From Thiothrix phosphatis (GTDB taxonomy: Bacteria > Pseudomonadota > Gammaproteobacteria > Thiotrichales > Thiotrichaceae): a DNA stretch of 64,000 nt. Shown piece by piece: positions 16,685 to 26,239 of the stretch. Both the position numbers and the translations under genes were made by a program. The stretch spans positions 1 to 64,000 of the forward strand of contig NZ_JAYMYJ010000029.1 in the NCBI RefSeq assembly GCF_035668035.1, given 5' to 3'. The notes under the pieces are model-generated. The model did no database searches and was not told where the DNA came from. It saw only the letters and a program-made list of their open reading frames with translations. How positions within the stretch are numbered: position 1 is the stretch's first letter; every line of letters starts with the position of its first letter.

Positions 16685-18382
16685 ATGTACTTGATTGAAA
16701 ACCTGCATCCATCCCTGCAAAAGATACTTGACCAGAATGCCCCCACTTTCCGGGCCATCCTGGTTTTCAGCTTCTTCATCAACCTATTGATGCTGTCAAT
16801 CCCGTTATACCTGTTGCAGGTGTACAGCAAGGTCATCCCCAGCCATGCGTTTGACTCCTTGTATTTTCTGACCGGAATGGTGATGGTCGCGTTGTCTGTG
16901 CTGGCGGCGTTGGAGCGGGTTCGGCACAAACTGTTTTCCAAGTTTGGTGCATTCTTCGATGAAATGATCAACCAGCAGGTGCTGGAAACCATCCTGAAAA
17001 AATCGGCTGACAAAGCCGCCCCCAAGTCCATCAAAGGGCTGGTGCATCTGGATACCGTGCAGCGCTTTCTGTCAGGCTCCCAGGTCATCTTCTTGTTGGA
17101 CATTCCCTGGACGCCCTTGTACCTGTCAATCCTGTACCTGCTACACCCAGTGTTAGGCATAGTCGTATCGCTGGCCGCAGTTTTCCTGATCATCCTCGGG
17201 CTGATCAACGAAAAGGTGTCACGGCAATTGTTGCAAGACTCCGAAAACGCCAACAAAGACCGCTTTGATAAGGCCGCACATTTCGCATCAAATGCGGACA
17301 TCATTGAATCCATGGGCATGCGCCCCAATGTGCTGGACCGCTGGGGCAGCATCGCGGAACAAACCCAAGGAAAACGGGCAAAAAACTCCACGCTGGAAAT
17401 GCACATACGCACCACCCTTAAATTCTCACGGCTGTTGTTGCAGGTTGTCGTCGTCAGTGTCGCCACCTGGCTGATCCTCAATAAAGAACTTTCACCCGGT
17501 TCCACTATCGCCGCAGTCCTGCTGATGCGTCAGGCAGTCACCCCACTGGAATCGGCCATCCAGTCCCTGAGCCATTTCATCAAAGCGCGGGAAGCCTTTT
17601 TCGGCATCAACGAGTATTTGCACGACGGCGAAAAATTCAAAAAACCCCTGAACCTACCAGCCCCAACGGGAAAACTGGTGCTGGAATCCGTCGGCTTCCG
17701 TTATTCAGGCTCGCCACAGCCAGTCTTTGACAAGGTGAACCTGACCATCACCCCCAGGGAAATCATTGCCCTGACTGGCAAGATGGGAACGGGCAAAAGC
17801 ACCCTCGCCCGTATCCTGGTCGGCCTGCTCGAACCCAGCCGTGGCAAAGTCCATTTGGGAAGCCACGACCTTTCCCTATGGGATTCCCGCCAATTAGGCC
17901 CCCATGTGGGCTATCTGCCGCAAAAGGCCAGCCTGTTCTCCGGCACCGTGCGGGAAAATATTTCACGCCTGGAACAGGGGGAAATCGAAAAGGTCATACA
18001 AGCCGCCAAGCTGGTCAGAATCCATAATATGATAGAAAACTGGCCAGACAGCTATGAAATGGATGTCGGTGAGGACGGCCAGAAGTTATCAGGAGGGCAG
18101 CGGCAGATGGTGGCGCTGGCACGGGCAATTTATGGCCTTCCCAAACTCATTGTCCTGGACGAACCGGATGCAGGCCTGGACAAGGAAGGGCTGGCATCAC
18201 TGGCCATCGCCCTCCAGCTATTGAAAAACAAAGGTTCGATAGTCGTCATCATCACCCACAACCCTTCCATGCACCGTTTTGCGGACGCGGTCTACGAACT
18301 CAGCAGCGGACGCCTGAAACGCATTGATGATGAAAACAGCCAAAAGCCGACAAAAGTTGTCGACTTCGTCAGAAAAGCATAG
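16685..18382 (+). CDS. Type I secretion ABC transporter/permease, PrtD-like
   Basis: 565 residues. N-terminal membrane domain (first helices about 18-62), no C39 peptidase domain and no long cyclase-like appendix, so it is of the short PrtD/LipB class. Nucleotide-binding domain from about 330: Walker A TGKMGTGKST, signature LSGGQRQ, Walker B LIVLDEPDA, H-loop ITHN. It drives export through the adaptor and TolC-like channel. The adaptor gene starts 4 bp after its stop. Confidence 0.92.
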   Translation: MYLIENLHPSLQKILDQNAPTFRAILVFSFFINLLMLSIPLYLLQVYSKVIPSHAFDSLYFLTGMVMVALSVLAALERVRHKLFSKFGAFFDEMINQQVLETILKKSADKAAPKSIKGLVHLDTVQRFLSGSQVIFLLDIPWTPLYLSILYLLHPVLGIVVSLAAVFLIILGLINEKVSRQLLQDSENANKDRFDKAAHFASNADIIESMGMRPNVLDRWGSIAEQTQGKRAKNSTLEMHIRTTLKFSRLLLQVVVVSVATWLILNKELSPGSTIAAVLLMRQAVTPLESAIQSLSHFIKAREAFFGINEYLHDGEKFKKPLNLPAPTGKLVLESVGFRYSGSPQPVFDKVNLTITPREIIALTGKMGTGKSTLARILVGLLEPSRGKVHLGSHDLSLWDSRQLGPHVGYLPQKASLFSGTVRENISRLEQGEIEKVIQAAKLVRIHNMIENWPDSYEMDVGEDGQKLSGGQRQMVALARAIYGLPKLIVLDEPDAGLDKEGLASLAIALQLLKNKGSIVVIITHNPSMHRFADAVYELSSGRLKRIDDENSQKPTKVVDFVRKA

Positions 18383-18386
18383 CGAT

Positions 18387-19706
18387 ATGACACAAACAAC
18401 CCTACAGGACAGCCGCAACAGCCTGGCCGACATCCAGCAGGAAATACGCAAAGGGTATTTCCTGATTGTGGGCCTGTTGCTGCTGTTTTCAATCTTCGTC
18501 GGCATTGTCCCCATCAAGACAGCCGCCATTGCGCCAGGCCAGTTGATCGTGGAAGGCGAAAAGAAATCGGTGCAGCATCTGGAAGGCGGCATTATCCAGC
18601 AAATTCTGGTCAAGGAAGGCGATTTGGTCGAAGAAGGCCAAGTCCTGGCCAAACTGGATGAAACCCGCCTGCGCACCGAGGTCAACAGCCTGGAAACACA
18701 GCTTATCCTCTCCCAAGCCCGTAAAGCGCGTTGGCAAGCCCAGCTGGCTGGCAGCAAAACCCTGGAGTTTTCCCCCTGGCTACTGGAACGCCGCCATAAC
18801 CCACAAGCGGCCAGCGCCATGGATGACCAGCAAAAACTCTATACAAACAGCCAGGAATTGTTCAAGGAACAGCAAAAATCCTTCCAGCTCCAGATTGCGC
18901 AGGCGCAGGAAAAAGCCCATGGCAGCCAGCAGCAATTACAGCAAAAAAAGCAGCAGCACCAGCAAATCAAACAGGAAATCCAGAACCAGCAAAACTTGCT
19001 TGCCAAAGGGCTGGTGACCCGCTCCCTGCTGCTTGACCTGGAAGAACGCTCTGGCGACGCAGCGATCAACGCCAGCGAACTGGGCAGTTCCGCCACCGTC
19101 TATCAACACCAGGCCGAGCAACTGAGCAGCGAACTGGCGAAACTTGAGCACAGCCACCTGACTGAAGCCGCCGAAAAACTGGACGAACTAGGGGAGCAAA
19201 TCGCCACAGCGGAACAGACCCTGATCGCCCGGCAGCAACAGCTGGCCCGTGCCAGCATCCGCGCCCCCATCAGCGGCTACGTCGTGAATATGCAGGTCAA
19301 TACGCAAGGCGGCGTGTTGGGGGCTGGCCAGACACTGATGGAAATCATCCCCAGCCAAGGCAGCATGGTCGTGGAGGCGCAGATTCTTCCCAAAGACCGT
19401 GACGTTGTCCAGATCGGCCAACCCGCTGAAATCCGTTTCTCGGCATTCAAACAGAATGCCGGGCTGCCTATCCAGGGCAAGGTCAAACTGATTTCGGCGG
19501 ACATCATCAAACACCCCGAAGACCAGTCCCCCTATTACAAGACACTGATTGAACTGGATATGGCGGCTTCGCAGCTACCGGACAACATGACATTGCACCC
19601 CGGCATGCAGGCTGAAGTCATGATTGTCACCGGGGAAAAAACGCTGTTGAGTTATATCTCGTCGCCACTGACGGCCAGCTTCAACCGGGCCTTAACCGAA
19701 AACTAA
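18387..19706 (+). CDS. HlyD/PrtE-family membrane fusion protein
   Basis: About 439 residues. One N-terminal membrane helix (about 24-44), biotinyl-lipoyl half motif GQLIVEGEKKSVQHLEGGII, a long Gln-rich coiled-coil hairpin (about 140-280), the second lipoyl half and a beta-barrel domain (RASIRAPISGYVVNMQVNTQGGV). It bridges ABC transporter and TolC. ATG at 18387 (MTQTTLQDSR) is used because upstream in-frame codons lie inside the ABC gene. Confidence 0.92.
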   Translation: MTQTTLQDSRNSLADIQQEIRKGYFLIVGLLLLFSIFVGIVPIKTAAIAPGQLIVEGEKKSVQHLEGGIIQQILVKEGDLVEEGQVLAKLDETRLRTEVNSLETQLILSQARKARWQAQLAGSKTLEFSPWLLERRHNPQAASAMDDQQKLYTNSQELFKEQQKSFQLQIAQAQEKAHGSQQQLQQKKQQHQQIKQEIQNQQNLLAKGLVTRSLLLDLEERSGDAAINASELGSSATVYQHQAEQLSSELAKLEHSHLTEAAEKLDELGEQIATAEQTLIARQQQLARASIRAPISGYVVNMQVNTQGGVLGAGQTLMEIIPSQGSMVVEAQILPKDRDVVQIGQPAEIRFSAFKQNAGLPIQGKVKLISADIIKHPEDQSPYYKTLIELDMAASQLPDNMTLHPGMQAEVMIVTGEKTLLSYISSPLTASFNRALTEN

Positions 19707-19730
19707 CCAACAATAACATAAGGAACCGTT

Positions 19731-20801
19731 ATGCAAACGTCTGCCCAAGCTTCCATCGGCAACCCCGTTCCCCCGCAAACCAGAACTTCGGCGTCCCGCC
19801 CCCCTGTTTTTTCCAAGGAGCAGATTGCGCAGATCTGCCAGGCCAGCATGAAGCAAGCCCCAGCGCGGGTCAGCTTTCCCGGCGGACGTTCCCGCTCTTC
19901 CTGCCAAGTCACACTGGCGGATGGGCAGCGCATTATCCTAAGCAGGCGTGCTGACGCCCGCGCCCGCCAGGAAAGCGACATCCTCAATTTGCTGGGCAGC
20001 CATCAGGCCGCCGCGCCGCACCTGCTGGCGACCTATCAGGACGATGTGCTGATCCAGGAAGAAATCATCGGCCAGCGCCTGTCATTGCGCCTGCAACAGG
20101 CTGACGCGGCGGCCAGCTTCAGTTTGCTGGGCGGAGCCTTGGGCGCTCTGGCCAAAATCCAGCAGATTGCATCACAAGCCGGGCTGGACAACCAACTGGC
20201 GGTGCTGGGCAGCGATGAGGCGTGGCTCAAGACATTCCTCCGCCAGCCGTTCCTGATTGGCAACGCCCTGAAAATACCCGTATCACGCCGGTTGGATGTG
20301 CGCCAGCTCTATATCGTGCTGCAATGCCGGACGCCCCGCTTCGTCAAATGGGATTCCAGACCCGGCAACGCCATGGTCACGCCGCATAACCGGGTGGTCT
20401 GGTTTGACTGGGAGCATGCCGGAGCCAGAAACCGTCTGGACGATATGGCTTGGTTGCTGGGCGATGAATTCACGCCTGACAACCCACTGGTGGAAAGGGA
20501 ACTGATCAAGCGTTTCCTGCCCCATTTTGCCGACGACCTGAATGGGCAAGAGGCCATGCGCTACCTGATGGCCTATGGAACCTTCCACCTGGTCGTGCGT
20601 TTGGGGTTGATCCTGAAAAACAAGGGCGACAACGATTGGTGGGACCCCACCTATTGTCTTGAACAGGACAAGATCGGCGTCACCTTGGAATGCGCCCAGC
20701 GTTTATGCAGTAAAGGTAGCCGTTGGGCGCAAACGGAGAGCCTTTTGCAGCCGCTGGCAGGCTGGTTTGAAAAAGTTTCCAAAGAACTGGAAACACTCTG
20801 A
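19731..20801 (+). CDS. Aminoglycoside phosphotransferase/choline kinase-like protein in secretion operon
   Basis: 356 residues. A kinase-like C-lobe is visible: FVKWDSRPGNAMV aligns with the HGDxxxxN catalytic loop (Asp and Asn kept, His replaced by Lys) and VWFDWEHAG with the metal-binding D motif. The N-lobe (RSRSSCQVTLADGQRIILSRR) is Arg-rich and lacks an obvious lysine motif. It starts 24 bp after the adaptor gene, behind CATAAGGAACC, so it is probably the last gene of the secretion operon. It could modify the cargo or a lipid/sugar precursor; substrate unknown. Confidence 0.65.
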   Translation: MQTSAQASIGNPVPPQTRTSASRPPVFSKEQIAQICQASMKQAPARVSFPGGRSRSSCQVTLADGQRIILSRRADARARQESDILNLLGSHQAAAPHLLATYQDDVLIQEEIIGQRLSLRLQQADAAASFSLLGGALGALAKIQQIASQAGLDNQLAVLGSDEAWLKTFLRQPFLIGNALKIPVSRRLDVRQLYIVLQCRTPRFVKWDSRPGNAMVTPHNRVVWFDWEHAGARNRLDDMAWLLGDEFTPDNPLVERELIKRFLPHFADDLNGQEAMRYLMAYGTFHLVVRLGLILKNKGDNDWWDPTYCLEQDKIGVTLECAQRLCSKGSRWAQTESLLQPLAGWFEKVSKELETL

Positions 20802-20812
20802 CTGACTGGAGC

Positions 20813-20845
20813 CGCCTTCCCGCCGCACAACGGGACGGGAAGGCG
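20813..20845. terminator. Bidirectional hairpin between convergent genes
   Basis: Perfect 10-bp stem CGCCTTCCCG / CGGGAAGGCG with a 13-nt loop, between the phosphotransferase-like gene (plus) and the Mrp gene (minus). No T-run on either side. Confidence 0.6.
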
Positions 20846-20853
20846 TCAGATGC

Positions 20854-21942
20854 TTACACGTTCATGATCTTGATGGTCGGGAACTTGGTGCTGTAATCCT
20901 TGGCCTGCCGCGCCAAACGGGCGGCGGCTTTGCGGGCAATGTTCTTGTAGATTTGCGCCACCTTGCCATCCGGGTCAGCCACAACCGACGGATTGCCATT
21001 GTCGACCTGTTCACGGATTTTGATGTCCAATGGCAGGCCGCCGAGGTAATTCACACCATATTGTTCAGCCATGCGCTGGCCACCGCCTTCACCAAAAATG
21101 TGTTCCGCATGACCGCACTGGCTGCAAATGTGGATACTCATGTTTTCGACAACGCCGAGAATTGGCACCTCCACTTTTTCAAACATTTTCAGTCCCTTGC
21201 GCGCATCCAGCAAGGCAATGTCCTGCGGGGTGGTGACAATGATCGCGCCGGAAACCGGAATTTTCTGGGAAAGCGTCAGCTGGATGTCGCCAGTGCCCGG
21301 TGGCAGGTCGATCACCAGATAATCCAGGTCGCCCCAGTTGGTGTCGCCCAGCAACTGCTCCAGCGCCTGCGTCACCATCGGCCCGCGCCAGATCATCGGG
21401 GTATCCTCCTCAATCAGGAAACCGATCGACATGGCCTTGACGCCGTGGTTTTCCATCGGTTCCAGGCTCTTGCCGTCCTGGGAAACAGGCTGGCCGTAGA
21501 TGCCCAGCATGCGCGGCTGGCTGGGGCCGTAAATATCGGCGTCCAACACGCCGACTTTCGCGCCATCAGCCACTAGAGCCAGCGCCAGGTTGACCGCAGT
21601 CGTGGATTTGCCAACCCCACCCTTGCCGGATGCGACAGCAATAATGTTTTTGATGCCATCCTTACGTTTGACGCTCTTTTGCACCGCATGGGCGGCCACC
21701 TGGGTTTCCACACTGACATCAGCGTCCGCCACGCCTGCCGCCGCCAGCGCCGCCTTGATTTCCGCCACCAGCTCGTCCCGGTATTCGCCCGCCGGATAGC
21801 CTTGCACGACGCGCACCGCCACCTTGCCGCCATCGACATGAATATCCTTGACCTGGTTCAGGGAAACGATGTCCTGATCCAGATAACGGTCCTTGATTCC
21901 TTTTAGTAGCGCTTCAACCTGTTCGCGTGCCATGTCCGCCAT
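20854..21942 (-). CDS. apbC: Mrp/ApbC Fe-S cluster carrier ATPase
   Basis: 362 residues. N-terminal MIP18-like domain (about 1-95), then the ParA/MinD-type NTPase with deviant Walker A SGKGGVGKST, LDADIYGPSQPRMLG, and the C-terminal CSQCGH (CXXC cluster-bridging cysteines). Functions as a dimeric scaffold or carrier in Fe-S protein maturation. A GGAGACAGGA site precedes the ATG at 21942. Confidence 0.93.
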   Translation of the reverse strand: MADMAREQVEALLKGIKDRYLDQDIVSLNQVKDIHVDGGKVAVRVVQGYPAGEYRDELVAEIKAALAAAGVADADVSVETQVAAHAVQKSVKRKDGIKNIIAVASGKGGVGKSTTAVNLALALVADGAKVGVLDADIYGPSQPRMLGIYGQPVSQDGKSLEPMENHGVKAMSIGFLIEEDTPMIWRGPMVTQALEQLLGDTNWGDLDYLVIDLPPGTGDIQLTLSQKIPVSGAIIVTTPQDIALLDARKGLKMFEKVEVPILGVVENMSIHICSQCGHAEHIFGEGGGQRMAEQYGVNYLGGLPLDIKIREQVDNGNPSVVADPDGKVAQIYKNIARKAAARLARQAKDYSTKFPTIKIMNV

Positions 21943-22120
21943 TCCTGTCTCCTCAATGAACGTGAAAATCTGCGCGGGATTCTACACGCATCCGCCAACA
22001 GACCCAAATAAGCACCCATTCAATGTGCAGGTGTTTGCCTGCCGCCAAATATTAATGCCGGAGTTCCTCTTGCGGCGATCCCAAAAACAATTGGCGATTG
22101 CGGAACATTGTGCTAGCCTG

Positions 22121-22137
22121 TACGGTATTAATCCGTA
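22121..22137 (+). promoter_or_regulatory. Palindromic operator of the toxin-antitoxin pair
   Basis: TACGG-N7-CCGTA inverted repeat about 15 bp upstream of the antitoxin ATG, next to a possible promoter (TTGGCG at 22091, TAGCCT 17 bp further). The placement fits autorepression by the ribbon-helix-helix antitoxin. Confidence 0.5.
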
Positions 22138-22152
22138 TCAGGAGCAAAAATC

Positions 22153-22431
22153 ATGTCAGCAGAAACCATTGAGCGGTTTGACATCCGCTTGCCTGCCAGC
22201 ACCAAACAGATGCTGGCGAAAGCCGCCGAAATCAACGGCAGTACTCTGACAGCTCTGGTTATCGGAGCAGCCATGGACAAGGCGCGTGAAATCTTGCAGG
22301 CGCACCAGCTTTTTGTCCTGAATGAACGGGATTGGCAGGCGTTCGTCACCGCGCTGGAAAACCCGCCCGAACCCAATGAAGCCCTGTGCAAGGCATGGGC
22401 TGAATACCACGAGGCGGGGCTTGTTGAGTGA
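22153..22431 (+). CDS. DUF1778 (TacA-type) antitoxin
   Basis: 92 residues. ERFDIRLPASTKQMLAKAAEINGSTLTALVIGAAMDKAREIL is the ribbon-helix-helix DNA-binding domain of DUF1778 antitoxins; the C-terminal tail (ALENPPEPNEALCKAWAEY) is the toxin-neutralising segment. CAGGAGC precedes the ATG. It overlaps the GNAT toxin gene by 4 nt. Confidence 0.9.
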   Translation: MSAETIERFDIRLPASTKQMLAKAAEINGSTLTALVIGAAMDKAREILQAHQLFVLNERDWQAFVTALENPPEPNEALCKAWAEYHEAGLVE

Positions 22432-22940
22432 AAATCGAGGCGTTTGACCCCGCCCGGCATAACCGCTCAGGCTTTGCATCCGGCAATCCTAGGCTGGATG
22501 AATACCTGCAACGCTACCTTTCCCAAAGCGTAAAGAAAAGTATCGTGCAAGCCTATGTCGCGGTTGACGATGGCGGCAAGGTGCTAGGCTACTACACCCT
22601 GTCCGCCGCGCATATCCGGCATGACGAGTTGCCCGAGGAAGCAGCGAAGAAGTTTCCACGCTACCCCATCCCGGCGGCGCTGCTAGGGAGGATGGCGACC
22701 GACACGGCGGCTCGCGGGGCGAATTTGCATGTCGGCTCGAAACTGCTTGTCCACGCCATGAAACAAACCCTGAAAGCGACGGGTACGTTGGGTGTGGCTT
22801 GCATGGTGGTGGATGCGAAGCCGGAAGCGGTGGGGTTTTATCAGCGCTTTGGTTTTATGCCGCTCAAACAGAAGGATGGGTTGCGGTTGTATTTGCCGGT
22901 CGAGACTATCAGGAAGATGCAGCAGCTATTCGCTGCCTGA
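22428..22940 (+). CDS. GNAT-family toxin (TacT-type tRNA acetyltransferase)
   Basis: 170 residues, GTG start within the antitoxin stop (GTGA). Family members acetylate the amino group of aminoacyl-tRNA and block translation. Visible: strand beta-4 LGRMATD, an acetyl-CoA loop ARGANLHVGSKLL, and the catalytic-Tyr region GFYQRFGFMPL. The acetyl-CoA loop has one or two residues more than the usual (Q/R)GxG(I/L)G, so activity is not certain. Confidence 0.88.
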   Translation: MKIEAFDPARHNRSGFASGNPRLDEYLQRYLSQSVKKSIVQAYVAVDDGGKVLGYYTLSAAHIRHDELPEEAAKKFPRYPIPAALLGRMATDTAARGANLHVGSKLLVHAMKQTLKATGTLGVACMVVDAKPEAVGFYQRFGFMPLKQKDGLRLYLPVETIRKMQQLFAA

Positions 22941-22948
22941 ATCGAGCT

Positions 22949-23899
22949 TCAAGAATATTCCTTCAACCGTTCCATATCCTGCCTGTCTTTCAACAGCACA
23001 CCCAGATAAGGCAGCTTGGTCAAATCGTCTTCAGCGGCAATCAAGGCTTTTTGCAATTTGCCTTCGGATGTTTCCGCCAGCATCGCCATTACCCGCAACC
23101 ATGCCAGAAACTCCCCTGTAGCCGATTTCCTGCGTAAATGCTTTTCACGCAAATCCATGAAACGGTTAACGGCGAGGTCAATGAAACCCTGTGATAATTT
23201 CCCCTGAAAATCTTCCCTGTGCGCCTGAATGGCGCGTCTTAACAAGGCTTCGTTGAATTCAATATGGTGGAAAACGCAACGTCGCAGAAAAGCATCCGGC
23301 AAGCGCCGCTCGTTATTGGAGGTAATGAATACCAGAGGCCGGTGGCTGCTGTCTCCGCCAATTTTCAAATCATCCAGTTCCGGGACAGTGAATTCCATCT
23401 GGTCGAGTTCGTGCAGCAAGTCGTTCGGGAAATCGCGGGGAGCCTTGTCGATTTCGTCAATCAGGACAACGCGGGTGGTGGCGGATTCCAGCGCCTGCCA
23501 TAACACACCCTTGCTGACGGCTTTCCACTTGATGGCGTTGGTGTCGGTCGGGGCATCCTTGGAGCCTGCTTCCCGGTAATACCGCACATGGTCGAAGCGG
23601 TACAGAACATCCTGCGCCGAACTGTTGGATTTGACATGAAACTCCAGAACCTCACCCAGCCCCAGCATTTGGGCGACATAATAGGCTGTCTGGGTTTTGC
23701 CGGTGCCGGTATCGCCCGTCAGCAACAGGGGTTCGCCAATCGCGATGGCGGTATGAATGGCTGTTTTCAGGGCTTCGTCAGGGTCAAAGCGGATGGCGTC
23801 CCTTCTCAGGTTGCGGCGGTGGGACTGGTTGCGCTGGCTCAACAACTCATGGCCGTTGCGTGCGTTGGGGTGATCCAGCAGGTCAAAGGGGTAACTCAT
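22949..23899 (-). CDS. MoxR-type AAA+ ATPase
   Basis: 316 residues. Walker A LTGDTGTGKTQ, Walker B VVLIDEIDKAPRDF, sensor region LVFITSNNERRLPDAFLRRC. It belongs to the MoxR/RavA branch that works with vWA-domain proteins. The ATG at 23899 is preferred because AAGG sits next to the alternative ATG at 23908 and at correct spacing from this one. It begins about 12 bp after the CHAT gene stop, so the two are co-transcribed and divergent from the vWA-like gene. Confidence 0.88.
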   Translation of the reverse strand: MSYPFDLLDHPNARNGHELLSQRNQSHRRNLRRDAIRFDPDEALKTAIHTAIAIGEPLLLTGDTGTGKTQTAYYVAQMLGLGEVLEFHVKSNSSAQDVLYRFDHVRYYREAGSKDAPTDTNAIKWKAVSKGVLWQALESATTRVVLIDEIDKAPRDFPNDLLHELDQMEFTVPELDDLKIGGDSSHRPLVFITSNNERRLPDAFLRRCVFHHIEFNEALLRRAIQAHREDFQGKLSQGFIDLAVNRFMDLREKHLRRKSATGEFLAWLRVMAMLAETSEGKLQKALIAAEDDLTKLPYLGVLLKDRQDMERLKEYS

Positions 23900-23910
23900 G
23901 GGGTTCATCC

Positions 23911-25827
23911 TTATGCGAAGTCGAAGTCGTCGTCAGCACTCGCCTGAACGCTTTCGGGGGTAATCATGACGCTGTGTTCATACAGGTTGATCAGGCATTC
24001 CAGCGTGCGTTGGTAATGGCCGCCGGTCTTCCTTTCGATTTCGGCAACCTTGGCGTCCACTATTTGTGCTGGCACGGGCAACTTGAAGGTCTGAATAAAG
24101 TCGCGCATGTGATCCTGGGAAATGGGTTCCAACGACGGCAAGCGTCTGACCATCAATTGCTGGCTATTCAGCGGCTTCAGGTGTTTGTCGTACTGCTCTT
24201 CCAGCTTTTTCAGGTTATCCAGTTCATAGCCCAGGGTGATGACCGCAGGTATGCGTGCCTTGACCAGTTCCGGTGCGACGATCCGCTGCCACCAATCCAG
24301 GAAAAATTTGAAGTTGGCGGGCACAGCCCAGTCCTTGTCCGTGGGGCGGACAGTTTGCAGGCGCAGGTGGAACAATAGGCGATGGCTGCCTGCATGAAGC
24401 GAGACTTCTTTCAGAAAGCGCGGAATGGCTTCAATACTTTTGGGCGCGGCGTGATAAATGCAGCGGAAACCAGCCAATAGGCTAGCGCGGAAAACTTCAT
24501 CGCGGCTTTCATCGGGAATGGCTATCGGCCAATTCATCTGACAGGTAATCAAATCCATGTTGTGGGGAACTTTGTGGGATACCCGCTCATGCAACAAATC
24601 CACCCCAACACTGGCGTTGCCATACCAGATACAGCACAGCGTATCGACACTGGCATTGAGGACGGCTTCCAGGTACTCGCCGATATAGCCGCTCTGGCTG
24701 ACGCGATCCAGCTTGAGGGGCCAGTCTTTGTCCTGCCGGTTGAGGTGATGTAGGTTGGGTTTGCGTTGGCAGCGCCATTCGGTGTAATGGCGGGTCAGGA
24801 TGGGCGTCGCCCAGGATAAATCACCCACATCCTCGGAACCGCTGGTGACGGTGCGGTGTAGTGCTTCATGGGGCGATAGGGCGTCCAGCAGCAGGTATTT
24901 CAGGACGCTCAAGCCTTGCCGTTGGGCGACCGATACCCACGCTTCGGTACGGTTGGCAATCACGGCGGCGCAACCATAGCCCAGTTGCAGACCTGCGCCC
25001 ATCTTGCCGCCGCTGGCGCTCATGCAGGCATTGATGTAACACACCGCAGGCGAGCCGCCGACTGCGCGTTGCAAGGTTTCCCGCAAATGGATCAGGCTCA
25101 TGGTTCCCGGATTGGCGGATGTCGCTGCTTCCAGCCGCAAGCGTGAACTCATGCCGTCGCCTTCGCCATGCCCGTAATAATACAGCACGTCAAAATGCTG
25201 GCGTTGCAGGATACGTTCCAGTTCTTGACGTGTATGCACAATCTTGAACAGGGTGGGGCTTTCATAGGAACGGATTTCAGCCGTCAGATCGTCTTTTAGC
25301 TGACGGATATGGGCGTCTGTTCCCGTCAGTCCTTGGCCGTCGAGTTCTGGCGGGCTGAACACCAGCAAGGCGGGGAGGCTGGGCATGTCAATCCGTTGCG
25401 TGTTGTAGTCCCGAGCCAGGGTTATTTGCCAGTCGGCGTAGCGCAGGAAACGGTTGTCGCTGTCCCGCGCCAGCATGTTCCACGGCAGGCGATGGATGTG
25501 TTCGCATGGGCTGATGATGCGCAGGTCGACGGCTTCCTGATCCAGTTCCCTACCTCCATACTTACCCAAGGTTGCTTGGTAGAGGAATACGCCAATGTCG
25601 TACATGCCAGCTTCATCAGCATATTGCCTGATGCTTTTTTCATTGAACTTGTCCAGCAGATCAAGAACAGCTTGTAACGTTTTGGATTCATTGAGAAGGT
25701 TGAACCGGCATTCCGGGCGTAAATCCGCCTCCTTCAAATTGACACGGCGGTTTTGCTGCGGGAACTCCAAAGCAAGATCGTAGAGACCCTTCACCGGTTT
25801 TGGAGTCAGCCAGCAATTCAGTTGCAT
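23911..25827 (-). CDS. CHAT-domain cysteine protease with C-terminal inactive-NTPase-like region
   Basis: 638 residues. CHAT (caspase-like) protease domain at about 100-330, with catalytic dyad H220 in YYYGHGEG and C268 in CYINACMSAS. Residues about 375-580 (CIWYGNASVGVDLLHERV...) look like a divergent STAND-type NTPase fold with no intact Walker A; this is inferred from pattern only. The start at 25827 is chosen over an upstream ATG because of AGGGGA 8 nt before it. In conflict systems of the vWA-MoxR-associated type, such proteases are the effector held in check by the ATPase. Confidence 0.85.
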   Translation of the reverse strand: MQLNCWLTPKPVKGLYDLALEFPQQNRRVNLKEADLRPECRFNLLNESKTLQAVLDLLDKFNEKSIRQYADEAGMYDIGVFLYQATLGKYGGRELDQEAVDLRIISPCEHIHRLPWNMLARDSDNRFLRYADWQITLARDYNTQRIDMPSLPALLVFSPPELDGQGLTGTDAHIRQLKDDLTAEIRSYESPTLFKIVHTRQELERILQRQHFDVLYYYGHGEGDGMSSRLRLEAATSANPGTMSLIHLRETLQRAVGGSPAVCYINACMSASGGKMGAGLQLGYGCAAVIANRTEAWVSVAQRQGLSVLKYLLLDALSPHEALHRTVTSGSEDVGDLSWATPILTRHYTEWRCQRKPNLHHLNRQDKDWPLKLDRVSQSGYIGEYLEAVLNASVDTLCCIWYGNASVGVDLLHERVSHKVPHNMDLITCQMNWPIAIPDESRDEVFRASLLAGFRCIYHAAPKSIEAIPRFLKEVSLHAGSHRLLFHLRLQTVRPTDKDWAVPANFKFFLDWWQRIVAPELVKARIPAVITLGYELDNLKKLEEQYDKHLKPLNSQQLMVRRLPSLEPISQDHMRDFIQTFKLPVPAQIVDAKVAEIERKTGGHYQRTLECLINLYEHSVMITPESVQASADDDFDFA

Positions 25828-25910
25828 GTGAAGGTTCCCCTGTTGCCCTGCATGATATATAAACACGTTTGATCACACTTTTATGGTTAATATTTAGCAG
25901 GTTTGCAGGT

Positions 25911-26231
25911 ATGAGTAAAATGTATATTCGCGTGGCTGATGAGGAAGAAGCTACCTTAACGTCTTCCGGCACACTATCAGGGCGTGGTGGACGCAAGCTA
26001 CCGCCCGGCATCAAGGAAATCGACAGCGCCGAGCTTGCCAGCAAAATGCAGGAACTGAGCCAGCAACTGAGCGAGGTCTTCAGCAAGGTTGAGACTGTGG
26101 GCAAGTTCAAGTTGAACAAGGTTGAACTGGGTATCGAGATCAGTGGTGAGGGTGGCATCAACCTGATTGCCAACGGCAAGGTTGGCGGCAAAGGCTCCAT
26201 CAAACTGGTGTTTGAACCGGCTAAACCCTGA
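25911..26231 (+). CDS. Small peptidase-co-occurring (Trypco1/Pepco-like) protein
   Basis: 106 residues. N-terminal flexible Gly/Arg segment, one amphipathic helix (LASKMQELSQQLSEVFSKVE), then KLNKVELGIEISGEGG...GSIKLVFEP, the beta pattern seen in the small proteins that accompany trypsin or CHAT effectors in conflict systems. Family assignment is by resemblance. It starts 83 bp from the divergent CHAT gene and 8 bp before the vWA-like gene. Confidence 0.6.
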   Translation: MSKMYIRVADEEEATLTSSGTLSGRGGRKLPPGIKEIDSAELASKMQELSQQLSEVFSKVETVGKFKLNKVELGIEISGEGGINLIANGKVGGKGSIKLVFEPAKP

Positions 26232-26239
26232 TCAGCATC

